Part shown: positions 19,327 through 28,976 of the stretch, piece after piece
Position numbering within the stretch: position 1 is the first letter of the stretch
Layout: each line of letters opens with the position of its first letter
Assembly: GCA_001839685.1 (NCBI GenBank)
Contig: MLAK01000782.1
Coordinates: forward strand, 125,926-189,925
DNA: 64,000 bases
Source: Tritrichomonas foetus
Taxonomy: Eukaryota; Parabasalia; Tritrichomonadida; Tritrichomonadidae
Direction of reading: 5' to 3'
Position numbers and translations under genes: made by a program
The notes under the pieces: model-generated
The model's input: the letters and a program-made list of their open reading frames with translations, nothing else
The model's database searches: none
What the model was told of the DNA's origin: nothing

Positions 19327-21486
19327 ATGTCACGCTTTTTCGTCGAAGGAAGTGATACTGACGAAGAAGAACAAGAAGAGGAAGAGTTTCAATATGATAA
19401 CGAGAAAACAGATTTATTTGAAACTCAAGAAAATTCGACGGATTCCTCTCAAATTATCATCAAAAGTTTCAAATTTCCCAAAACAGGCGAAGAAGAAACG
19501 CAATTGAATCACATATCCAACCAGATTCATAAAATACTTGCCTCTATTTTACATCTAATCGAAAATTCAGAACTTTCCAACTCGCATAATTATGAAAGCG
19601 ATTTCACAGAACTTTCACGACTTTTCAGCGACTTCAAAAGCACAGGGACAGAGCCTGAAAATCTCCCATCGATTCTTATTGACGGAATTTTATCAATATC
19701 ACAAGCCATCAATGATTTAGATATACCAAATAAAATCGAAATTAGTCAAACTTTTGATCAAACATGCTTGCCCATCCAAAGCGACATTGAGCAGTACAAG
19801 CATAACCAAAAAAATTCTGAAAATCATTATGATTATAAAATTAATAATAATAATAATTCCAAAAATAAAGAAAAAATCGAATGGTTTGTGAGCAGTGATG
19901 ATGATGAAGCCGAAAAAATCAAAAATAAAATCAAGAGCGAAACAAAGAAAGGGCGAATCGGCCCAAATGGAAAAATTATCTATGATGACGAAGTTGAAGA
20001 AGAAGTTATAGACAATAGTCTAGCAAAACGTGAACTTGAAAAATACATAGCAAGTCGAAATTCTGGAAATATAACCTGTACAGCTAAAAGACTCTCAGAA
20101 TTACTTCAAGGAACAACAGATCATCGATTATCTCAACTTTTACATCAAGAAATTATTTTAACAATATCTTCTTTAAATACTGATCAGGCACTTTCTATCA
20201 ACGATTGGGCTATTGCATTTACTTCGATCGCTGAATATTATGGTGATCCAAACTTATTGCTTCCACTATTTCATCGGTTAAACAAAGATTATTGGGCAAA
20301 AACTATCGACACCCGTTACCTATTTAATCCAGCAACAGCACAGCTTCATGAAATGATGCCACAATTTATCACACTTCTCACAATATTCATTGAATCGATT
20401 TCAAATTTCACATTTTCATCCACCAACACTCAAACTGTTCAAAACACTCTTGAAAATACTCAAGGAAATACTACTGAACACAATAACGAAAAAGATCAAC
20501 CAAATCAAGCAAACACTCAGATTGAACAGAAAGATGCGATGAAAACTATCGATTATAATGTTGATAAAAACTCTCCACAAATCATTGAATTATTTATCCG
20601 ATCAGCAAATATATTAATTGAACATATCTATGGAAATGAAGCTGAAAGTGAGAAAGTCTTCAAAATTGCATCAGCAATTCTCCAAATGAATAATACTATT
20701 CAACTTTTGGATTCTAATAATATCAAAGCCCGTGCTGGTTTGTTTTTGGCATATAATTTGGCAATAACCGATCATCCAATTGAAGCTGCCGAAGTTTTTC
20801 GTGCAGTACCACATATTTTATCCGATTATCGCCATTCAAGACTACTCAGCAATCGAACTCGAGCACAAATTGGTATTGCAGCCTTTAAACTTAAATATTA
20901 TAAAACTGCTTACGAGATGCTCCGACATTTCATGAATCCAAAACAAATCGGTAGGAATATTGGACAAGAACCAAATTCTATTTTCCCTTCTTGGATGCTC
21001 ATAAACACCAAAACGATTATTTATTTATATTATATGTCGGCCATTTTGATAGGCCTGCCTGCAATTGCAATAAATGAAACTAATACACAAAAATTAAATA
21101 TCCACCCGAAAATGCACAAAGATCTATTGAAAGAAACAATTGCACATCCAGAAATTCCACTTGAAAAAGCTACAGCTGTTGCTTCTTACGCAAAAGAAGG
21201 AGATTGGAGAAAAGCCTATGAAGTTGTGAAAGATGACATCGATGATGATTTTCAAGATTCTTTCATTAATGATTTGAAACAAATATCTCTGTGTTCTTTC
21301 TTGCTTATTGCCAAAAGATATTATACTTCTATATCTGTTGAATTCCTCTCCCATATGTTTGAAATTGAAACAGCCGACATTGAAAGAATTATTACAGATA
21401 TGATTAATCATAACAGTCCAATTACTGGAATTTATGTAAACTTTAATGGGAAGTTTGAACAAAATAATTCATTTATTGTATTTTAA
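19327..21486 (+). CDS. EIF3C: Translation initiation factor eIF3 subunit c
   Basis: 719 residues from the ATG at 19327; the preceding in-frame codon is TTG. The N terminus MSRFFVEGSDTDEEE is almost the signature opening of eIF3c, followed by a long acidic tract. A second acidic/basic region with VSSDDDEAEKIKN also has its counterpart in the family. The middle is a helical repeat (PVEAAEVFRAVPHIL-like turns) and the C terminus (about 570-710) is a PCI domain with the winged-helix portion YYTSISVEFLSHMFEIE. eIF3c is a core scaffold of eIF3 that binds the 40S subunit and eIF1/eIF5. The protein is shorter than the human form (about 910), mainly in the tail and in a reduced central region. Confidence 0.9.
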   Translation: MSRFFVEGSDTDEEEQEEEEFQYDNEKTDLFETQENSTDSSQIIIKSFKFPKTGEEETQLNHISNQIHKILASILHLIENSELSNSHNYESDFTELSRLFSDFKSTGTEPENLPSILIDGILSISQAINDLDIPNKIEISQTFDQTCLPIQSDIEQYKHNQKNSENHYDYKINNNNNSKNKEKIEWFVSSDDDEAEKIKNKIKSETKKGRIGPNGKIIYDDEVEEEVIDNSLAKRELEKYIASRNSGNITCTAKRLSELLQGTTDHRLSQLLHQEIILTISSLNTDQALSINDWAIAFTSIAEYYGDPNLLLPLFHRLNKDYWAKTIDTRYLFNPATAQLHEMMPQFITLLTIFIESISNFTFSSTNTQTVQNTLENTQGNTTEHNNEKDQPNQANTQIEQKDAMKTIDYNVDKNSPQIIELFIRSANILIEHIYGNEAESEKVFKIASAILQMNNTIQLLDSNNIKARAGLFLAYNLAITDHPIEAAEVFRAVPHILSDYRHSRLLSNRTRAQIGIAAFKLKYYKTAYEMLRHFMNPKQIGRNIGQEPNSIFPSWMLINTKTIIYLYYMSAILIGLPAIAINETNTQKLNIHPKMHKDLLKETIAHPEIPLEKATAVASYAKEGDWRKAYEVVKDDIDDDFQDSFINDLKQISLCSFLLIAKRYYTSISVEFLSHMFEIETADIERIITDMINHNSPITGIYVNFNGKFEQNNSFIVF

Positions 21487-21843
21487 TAACTTCCTCATAA
21501 AAGAGGCATGAAGATGAAGAATAAGAAGATTTCTATCACATACTCAATTATATTTTTGTTTGATGCAATTTCGCATATTTGTAATTTATATACTATATAT
21601 ATATAAACTGTTTAATATGCTTTCTTTTTAGTATTAATTTTTTCATATTATAAACCTATCTTTTTCGACAATTTTTTAAATCCAAAGCGAACTGTTTTGA
21701 TAATGAAATACATAGGTTTAATGAGTAATATCATGACATGTACATGATTAATGACTTCTATTATCATATTTAAAATTTACACAAAAGGCTAAATGATCAT
21801 ATGATGAAAAAGAGTAAAAAATAACATTAAAATCCACGTTGAT
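21487..21843. other. Convergent intergenic region
   Basis: 357 bases between convergent genes. AT-rich with a short TATATA run near 21592-21606. Nothing else is recognised. Confidence 0.45.
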
Positions 21844-23094
21844 TTATAATAGTAAAATCAGTCCTTCATCTTCACAGATCGTTATGGACTCTCCGTCTTC
21901 ATCTTCGCATGTGTATGTTTTCTTTGGTTGATCATCAACGCTTGTGATAGCGACGAGCCTCATATTTGACAAAGCCAATTTAGGGCTCTTCTTTGCAACA
22001 TCCTTACGCAAATATGCGAGTTGTGTTCCGACAACATTTACGTAAGTTGAAGGAATGAAGCCGATCTGGCACCATGATGGGTTCATTGCGAGCACCCAAT
22101 TATGTGTCACCTCTTCCATCAGGTAAACTCGCTTTCCTTTCACGAGAGGGATCTCATTGGGACTTTCTGGTGTGAAGTCACCGAGTGCGACACCTGCGTA
22201 AAGCGGGAAATAATCGAGTTTAAATCTCGGAATGTAAAATTGATCAGGTTGTGTGAATTGTGATGAGAACTTAAACCTCTCAAATTTTGGACGAGGGAAA
22301 TCATAAAAATTCAATTTATGACAAGTAGAAAAGGTTTTGAAATCTGAATTGAAATTCAATAATTTTAATGAATTTTCAAATTCTGTTCTCACCTTGCTAA
22401 TTTCTGTACTTATTTGGCCGATTGTTTCACTCAAATTGCACATCACAGTCGTATAAAAAGCTTTTCGACGATCTGCCTCAGATGTTTCGAGGAAGCTCTT
22501 TTTTGATGAAAGTTTCCTTTCAAGATCACTTGCTGATATTTTAAGTGACTGTCTTTCTGCTAAAAATTTACCAAGATTTTGAATATAATTCTGCCATAGG
22601 GATGTAACCTTTGATCGCTGTGAATTTGTTGGCGTTGTTTTGCATGTTGGATTCTTGTCGGCGTAATCGTTTAATTTGTTGATCGAATCCATCAGCGCGC
22701 GTTGCTGGGTAATCATTCGTTGTAATAAATGTTTATCGAAGGATTCTGATGTATGAACTGTTCCGTCGATCATCTTCTTGTCGCTTTCTCTTTCGGATTT
22801 GATGACTCGGAGGTTCATCAATGGCCCGGTAACCACATTTGTCGTATATGTTTGAAATACCATCTGGCTTTTGGAAAACATGTTAAAAAGCGCGGTTGTA
22901 ACATCCATAAGAGTGCCGGGAAGACCCGGAATTGTGTCTTCAGGGTTGAGGGGGATTTTGATTTGAGTAAATTTTGATGCTGATTGGCCAAACTGTTGGC
23001 CAATTTCGTTCATTTTGATAAAAAGAGTGTCGATCGCGTTGTATTCTTCTGATGCAGCGTTGAAGTTAAAATCAGACTTACCTCTCTCTGACAT
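21844..23094 (-). CDS. SH3-domain protein with helical (possibly BAR-type) N terminus
   Basis: 416 residues from the ATG at complement 23092-23094; the frame upstream begins with GTG. Residues about 10-245 are mostly long helices with heptad-like spacing, compatible with a BAR/IMD-type dimer, although I see no diagnostic motif. Residues about 300-360 form an SH3 domain: VALGDFTPESPNEIPLVKG (the ALYDF-like strand and acidic loop), then HNWVLAM and GFIPSTYVNVV (the FPSNYV-like end). The tail may hold a second degenerate SH3 (LVAITSV, then an acidic loop). Such proteins usually couple membrane bending to actin. Function here is inferred only from architecture. Confidence 0.65.
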   Translation of the reverse strand: MSERGKSDFNFNAASEEYNAIDTLFIKMNEIGQQFGQSASKFTQIKIPLNPEDTIPGLPGTLMDVTTALFNMFSKSQMVFQTYTTNVVTGPLMNLRVIKSERESDKKMIDGTVHTSESFDKHLLQRMITQQRALMDSINKLNDYADKNPTCKTTPTNSQRSKVTSLWQNYIQNLGKFLAERQSLKISASDLERKLSSKKSFLETSEADRRKAFYTTVMCNLSETIGQISTEISKVRTEFENSLKLLNFNSDFKTFSTCHKLNFYDFPRPKFERFKFSSQFTQPDQFYIPRFKLDYFPLYAGVALGDFTPESPNEIPLVKGKRVYLMEEVTHNWVLAMNPSWCQIGFIPSTYVNVVGTQLAYLRKDVAKKSPKLALSNMRLVAITSVDDQPKKTYTCEDEDGESITICEDEGLILLL

Positions 23095-24578
23095 CGCTAT
23101 CACCGTATATTATTTTTCTCCAATACACAAAATTGATAAAAAAATATTGAAATGATTATTGATTTACTTCATTGAATTTTAAATCTTTGCTGAGATGGAC
23201 GATAGATATTCCATTGCTCTTACCAAAAAGTTATATTTGGTTCGTATAGATGCTGCTGTTTGTATTTCTTATTTTGAAGTGGTGAGGGAAAAATTAAGTT
23301 CTATTTTGATTGGCATGTGTGTAATGAATCTTTAGTGTACTTTTGTTTAATATAAATATCATTCAAAATAATGTGAGTGATTAATATTCTGATTACTTGA
23401 AACATGATATAAAGAATATAAAAAGTTTTTATATATAGTAGATGCAATGTTAATGTTGCTTTCATTTGTGAGTACTTTGAGAAAAAACGCATTTTATATC
23501 ATTGCGATTGTTTTTGAGCAGAATTATTTTAGATATTTGGGGAAACCTTTTGTTTGAATTAACTCTTGGCAAGGATGAAATTGATATTTAATATCTAATC
23601 AAACATTTATCAAATTAGTTTCATCTTTTTCTTTTAATTCATCAATTTATGACTCTAATTCTGATCGATCATTTAATTCGTTTGATATTGATCAAGTCGA
23701 GATATGGAGTCGATAGTTATGTGATATTTAAGACGGCAATCTTCAATTTCTTATATTATTTGGAAATAATCATTACAACCTTGTTCTCAATGATTGAAAA
23801 GTTTAATAATGCTTAGAATAATAATTTCAGATTCATGATCACTATTTTGAACCCTTATGAGATGATTATTATAATGCTAAAAACCAGAAATTCTCCTTGA
23901 AATAGGCTAAAATCGAAAAACAAATGTCCAAGCACACATTTATGTCGAGGAAATTCTTATTTTTACTCCTCAATCAGAATCTTCTGATCCATTGGATTCA
24001 GAATTGCGTTACTTTCCATCAATTACCTCACAATTTGTGAATCATAAGTGCTGCATTAAGAATCCTTAACAAATTAGAATAAGATTACAATAACTTTTAT
24101 CCTAAGGTAGCATTTCACATGTGAATATAATCGAAAACCACAAAACAACAAAGGATAACTCGAAACATCAATTCATGAGAGAAACACTTTTTCTGTTAAG
24201 CAATTTACATGGGGAGATACACAGGTAGGAAAATACTTTATTCATCAATGTAATTTGTATAGGTTTTCGCCAATTTTAAGGAGATTTTCTGTTTTTGGCG
24301 AAAATTCGTCATTGGAATAAATTTTCCAAGTATTCAATCAAAATGCGCCTTTTTATTTTAATAATGTAATGCTTTTGATTACAAAACGGAAAACTTAGAA
24401 AATGATATAAGAAAAACATTTGCGGTAATTCTTCAATTCATCGAAAAAAACAAAACGGTTGATCTAAAAATGAAAAATAAATAGATATAAAATCTAGACT
24501 TTTTTTTACTTCGCAGGTCAAAAATGACTTAAAATAGAAAAAGACATGAATAATCCGAAAAATTGGAGGATCTCCAAT
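23095..24578. other. Intergenic region, 1.5 kb, no gene seen
   Basis: AT-rich DNA. The open frame at 23301-23492 has no convincing composition. No tandem array or recognisable RNA gene. Confidence 0.45.
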
Positions 24579-25262
24579 TTAAAAGCAGGAATCGTCCGGT
24601 ATTGCCCAAAGGTCTGTTTTGTTAATCACGCTTATATAACTCATTTCGCTTTGATCGAGAATTCTATCAAAGAAAAACTGGATTGGCTCTCTGTCCATCG
24701 ATAAGCTCACCACATCAGTCAAATTCAAGCTCAACATGAATGAGGTAGCCGATTGTGCGATAGGAGAAGAATTATCAGATAATTGATTGTTAATTCCGTC
24801 CAAGGCGTTGTACTTGTCAAATTTGTCATATTCTGAATTGTCGTAAGAAGCGAGGTTGGATAAATCATCATCTAATAATTGGAGATTTTCGGCTGGAATT
24901 GAAGAGACTTCCTTTATTTGGCTATACCTATGCTTGATATTGTTCTTTGAACGAGTTGGAAAGAACTTTTCGATCAATTTCCAGCGATTTCCATATTCTT
25001 CATGCTTTTCGAGAAGAAGGGCATCTTCCTCTTTGGTCCATGGGTCTTTCGAGAGAGATGGATTTACATAGTTTGTCCACCTTTCGCGGCATTGCCTGGC
25101 TGTGCGAGGTGCCATTTTTTCTGCTATAATTTTCCAATCTGTTTCTCCGTACTCGTTAATGAGAGCAGCAAGTTTGGCATCTTCGACCTTTGTGAACTTT
25201 ACCTTTTTTGAAGATGGTCCAGCGAGCCTCGACTTCTTGCGCTCTTCAGAAAGGACAGACAT
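24579..25262 (-). CDS. R2R3 Myb-like DNA-binding protein
   Basis: 227 residues. R2 spans about residues 23-70 (FTKVEDAKLAALI ... DWKIIAEKM ... RQCRERWTNYV) and R3 about 74-120 (WTKEEDALLLEKH ... RWKLIEKFF ... KNNIKHRYSQI). Recognition helices TARQCRERW and SKNNIKHRY resemble those of c-Myb-like three-dimensional contacts, so DNA binding is expected. As in the other Myb of this window the first aromatic of R2 is Phe. The acidic Ser/Asp/Asn-rich tail could be an activation region. The two Myb genes are clearly different from each other outside the repeats, so they are not a recent duplication. Confidence 0.93.
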   Translation of the reverse strand: MSVLSEERKKSRLAGPSSKKVKFTKVEDAKLAALINEYGETDWKIIAEKMAPRTARQCRERWTNYVNPSLSKDPWTKEEDALLLEKHEEYGNRWKLIEKFFPTRSKNNIKHRYSQIKEVSSIPAENLQLLDDDLSNLASYDNSEYDKFDKYNALDGINNQLSDNSSPIAQSATSFMLSLNLTDVVSLSMDREPIQFFFDRILDQSEMSYISVINKTDLWAIPDDSCF

Positions 25263-26903
25263 AAGGTTTATGATGAAGTGATTTTGACATTTTCTAAGTT
25301 ACTGTGAATTTTTGATATGTTTTGTAATAACTATTGAAATAATTGATGCAATTTTTGACGTTTTTTCCAGTTTTTCTGATATTTACAAAAAGGAAAAGTT
25401 AAATATTTCAATTATTAATTTGATGATATTGTGAGTTCGTATATTCAATTCAAAGAAATTGAATGTAATATAAGATGATTGTAGATTGAAAATATTTTAC
25501 ATTTTCATTCAATTTTAATAAAAAAGACTTTCTCGAAAAAACTCTCCAAAATCATTTCATAGTTTTCTATTTTGTTTTTTTGCATGCAAAAAATACAAGA
25601 ACAAAAACAAAATACAAGTCGAAAATTCCTCGCAATAGAAATCGAAAAATCATTTCAACAAACCTTTTATGAAAAAGTGACACTCATTGAAACTTCATCC
25701 CAGTAAAAACTTTCGTTTTGTAGTTTACAAATGGGCATAAATTCCTCTTTAAATAGATCAATTTAGTCAATAGAAATTATGTTTCGAAAAAAAAAGAATA
25801 TCAAAAAAATTAAGTGTCTTTAACCAGCGGTAAGAAGATTTTGAAGAAATGAAGTTCAACATTCATTTGATATTGTCACATAGAAAATTGTCCAAAGTTT
25901 TGTATGGATTCAAATTTCTAAAAATCGATAACGAATTCAGTGGCTTTCGAAAAATTGAGAAATTTCATCATTCATATAAGTTTATATAAAGCAAGAAGCA
26001 TTGTTTTTCCGATAAAGTTTAAGATGTTATTCAAAACCTAAAAATTAATTAATATCTTCCATTTGACTTAGGAAGATTATTTATAAACCTAATATTTATT
26101 GTATGAAATGTATCCACTTATTATTGATTGATAAATACTGAAGAAATATCTGTTGTGCATCATGATAACGTTATTCTAACATTATTGGGATTTGAATAAT
26201 ATTGAGAATGTTTTCAATGTCATTGAAATTATTTATCGACGATATTTCAATATTGACGATGTTGAATCAGAATAATAATTGCATATATAATAATACAAAT
26301 TTACTAAATCAATAAATATATCGGTATAATGTTTTTGTTCCGGTATATTTCACTATATTTCTACTTTTTAAAATAGAGTAAAAATGTCACTTCATCTTAG
26401 ATTGCACCTCACAAAAAACCAAATAAGCATTCAATTGCAAAATAATCAACCATCTCGTCATCTTTTCATAGGCATCAGTTTATTTTCTACTTTGGAATCA
26501 TATATGGGTTATATGGGGGTAAATTGAATACTCATCACCAAAAGAGATAAACGAAAATTATTTTGTTCATATCTTGAAGAATTCTTCAGTTAACCCATTA
26601 TTTTTTAGATTTACCCGATATATAATACTTTATATCAATATTATTTCTATAAATATTCATTTATATATTGAATTGTGTTGATTGTCATATCAAATAGCTC
26701 GCTACGACCAAATTCGTCAATAAAATAGAATCACTCAGTAAAGGTGCATGTTTTAAATCGCTTTTTAAAGAACCAGGCTACCATTTTCTTATTTTCGATT
26801 AAAAAAAAAAAAAAAATCAGAATTTTCGAAGCAATTTATCACAAAAAACGTCATTTATTAAATCATAAATCACATACATACATACAAGCCACAAATTGAG
26901 AAC
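25263..26903. other. Intergenic region, 1.6 kb, no gene seen
   Basis: AT-rich DNA with many short homopolymers. No open frame longer than about 60 codons starts with ATG. A run of A (26802-26816) lies near the 3' end of the next gene. Confidence 0.45.
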
Positions 26904-27515
26904 CTATTGGTCAGTATTCAAAATCTCATCAAAATAATCGTCAGGCGGCCAAACCGATCGTCTCCTTGGCTTCAGCGATTTTTCATACAAATCCATGTAA
27001 TTGGAACGAACGCTTCTCGCCGATACAGGAGGTCGAACTTGAGGACGAGAAAGTTTTGCTTCAGCGATTCGCTGCTCATTCAAAATTTTCGTTGAAATTC
27101 TGAATGGATTTCTTTTCGGATTGTCTCCATGGAAGTATCGCTTGGATTCATCATGGGCATAATCGATGGATGGCTGAGGGACGCGCTGAGACTGGGGACG
27201 CGCTCCCATTCCGTAAATTCTTCTTCTGGCACGAAATTCTGTGTAATTATCGACTGGCGGTTGAATTAGAGGATTGCATTTTGGTTCTGGTTCGGGTGGC
27301 AAATAACCACGAAATTTGTAAGAAGCTGGTCGTCCAACTCGTTCTTTAGCAAGATGAGGGCAATTTAATTCTCTCTGATTTTTATCATAGAAAACGAGCC
27401 ATTTTCCTTCTGATTTAACTGCAATATTGGCCGAATCCCATCTTTGAGCCTTCTGGTTCATCACTGTCGACAAAATGCTGATTGGGGCTTCCCCGTCATT
27501 TCCAAGTAAACTCAT
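26904..27515 (-). CDS. Conserved-looking basic Pro/Arg-rich protein, function unknown
   Basis: 203 residues, starting at ATG complement 27513-27515. The composition is basic and rich in Pro, Arg and Tyr, with motifs such as NYTEFRARRRIYGMG and SIDYAHDESKRYFHG. There is no signal peptide, membrane segment or clear coiled coil. Codon use is less AT-biased than in the kinases nearby, which suggests a well-expressed gene. The repeated aromatic-basic patches remind me of small axonemal or cytoskeletal proteins, but this is only an impression. I cannot name the family. Confidence 0.7.
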   Translation of the reverse strand: MSLLGNDGEAPISILSTVMNQKAQRWDSANIAVKSEGKWLVFYDKNQRELNCPHLAKERVGRPASYKFRGYLPPEPEPKCNPLIQPPVDNYTEFRARRRIYGMGARPQSQRVPQPSIDYAHDESKRYFHGDNPKRNPFRISTKILNEQRIAEAKLSRPQVRPPVSARSVRSNYMDLYEKSLKPRRRSVWPPDDYFDEILNTDQ

Positions 27516-27820
27516 TATTAAGATTTTAACGTGAGATTTTCTATATCACATGTCTGATAGACGTTAAAAAATAAATATTCGTCTTTTGTTGATGAATTGA
27601 ATTCATCAACTTAGAATACATTCAAATAAACGGTCTATGTATTTCTGAGTATATTTGGTTTGAATAAACGTTCGCTCTTAACGTCCTGTTGAATAAAACG
27701 GGATTTAAATAGATGTATACAAACCAAATAGTCTTAACGTACGAAATCACTNAAATGATCCTTANCATCAGTATTACTTAATNCCATCANTNAAAAATCN
27801 AAACCCAAATAGCTAAAAGA

Positions 27821-27919
27821 ATGACGAAAATTTCCCTTATCGCAAACTTCGCAAATGGCCGAATTCAAAAATATTTCGAAAATGATTCTGAAGAAGCTAT
27901 TGTTTCAGTTTTCGGGTGA
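27821..27919 (+). pseudogene. N-terminal fragment of element-encoded protein
   Basis: ATG followed by 31 codons and TGA. The codons have protein-like composition (MTKISLIANFANGR ... SEEAIVSVFG). The same ATG and first codons recur in the second element copy at 63985, which runs out of the window. I infer that both derive from a larger element protein, of which only the start survives here. The family is not recognised. Confidence 0.5.
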
Positions 27920-28118
27920 ACAGCTTTCAGTCAATTGTTAAATCTATTTTTTATAGTTATGAGCCATATTTATTCATAGTTTTGAAATTTTGCAACAATT
28001 AAACCGAAAAAAGAGCGATTTTGGAGAAAGCCTAAAAAAAAATTGTGAGAAGCTTTTTTTCCAAGAATCACAAAGATTATAATACTGCTTCCCATAATTC
28101 TATTTACACTTCTTCTAT

Positions 28119-28138
28119 CGATTTTTAATTAAAAATCG
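28119..28138. repeat. Perfect 20-bp palindrome inside the element
   Basis: CGATTTTTAATTAAAAATCG is its own reverse complement. It lies between the two coding remnants and could be a protein-binding site or the junction of a deletion. Confidence 0.6.
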
Positions 28139-28212
28139 CGAAAATTTTGATAGTTTTAACTCAGTGATGTTGAATTAATTCAATTTCCATTTGACAAATA
28201 TGAATGTATTGA

Positions 28213-28428
28213 AATCTTTTCTGTCATAAAATTTTAGTATATGAAGAAAATAGACTGGCAGTCCTCAACAGCACATTCTCAAGCAGGGATACAGATACAA
28301 CGATTGAAAGACCAAATCAAGAAAAATGGAATCCAATATGTTTTTTTCCAGACTCGATGCCAAGTGAATTTTCTGATGACTCGCCATTTAGATGGCAAAA
28401 CATTCGTAATCTTCTCATTGATGCCTAA
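28213..28428 (+). pseudogene. C-terminal coding remnant inside the element
   Basis: An open frame of 71 codons without a start ATG, ending in TAA. Its composition is protein-like (KILVYEENRLAVLNS, SEFSDDSPFRWQNIRNLL) and much better than the overlapping ATG frame 28241-28663, which runs into the N gap. Upstream the frame is closed by TGA, so the gene is broken. It may be the end of the element's own protein or a captured gene piece. I do not recognise it. Confidence 0.5.
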
Positions 28429-28976
28429 ATTTTTTTTATTTATATCAAAATTATTAATATTTTTTTTNNNNNNNNNNNNNNNNNNNNNNNNNNNNNNNNN
28501 NNNNNNNNNNNNNNNNNNNNNNNNNNNNNNNNNNNNNNNNNNNNNNNNNNNNNNNNNNNNNNNNNNNNNNNNNNNNNNNNNNNNNNNNNNNNNNNNNNNT
28601 TTTTTTTATACTTCATTTTTGTATTTTGGAAAACATTATAATTTTCGATGGAGGGTCATATGATAATAAAAAGCACGATTTATGATAAGAAATAATCAAG
28701 ATATTAATGCTATAAAATCACTTTTTATCTCAATAATTCTCAGAAATTTCTGTGGGGTTTATTTTTTTCTCACAATTTTTTTATGGATTTGGTTTTCTCT
28801 GTATCTTGATTTTTAAATTATAATATTTATATATTATTAATAGGATTACAATTAAATAATTTTTAGATGACTATAATATCAACAATTATTCATTTAGATC
28901 TCTCAATAGTCTTCTACATCTAGAGCTAGTTAGTTTGTATACATCTATTTAAATCGACCTTAACGGAAAAATACAA

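Larger units (their letters stand above)
27712..28945. mobile_element. TIR DNA transposon-like element, internally decayed (copy 1)
   Basis: The ends are inverted repeats: 13 perfect bases GATGTATACAAAC at the left (27712-27724) and the complement at the right (28933-28945), extending to about 20 bases with two mismatches. TA lies outside both ends. Alternatively TTAA flanks TIRs beginning ATAGATG. The left 129 bases recur almost exactly at 63876-64000; the only differences are N positions. Inside are an open start MTKISLIANFANGR (27821-27919) that ends in TGA, and a separate 71-codon coding remnant (28213-28428). A 132-bp gap (28468-28599) hides part of it. It looks like a deleted derivative of a larger element. 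The superfamily is undecided: Tc1/mariner-like if the duplication is TA, Kolobok/piggyBac-like if TTAA. Confidence 0.75.

Noticed and set aside
28241..28663. 140-codon frame spanning the N gap in the element
   Set aside because: Half of it is N. Another frame over the same bases (28213-28428) has far better protein composition.
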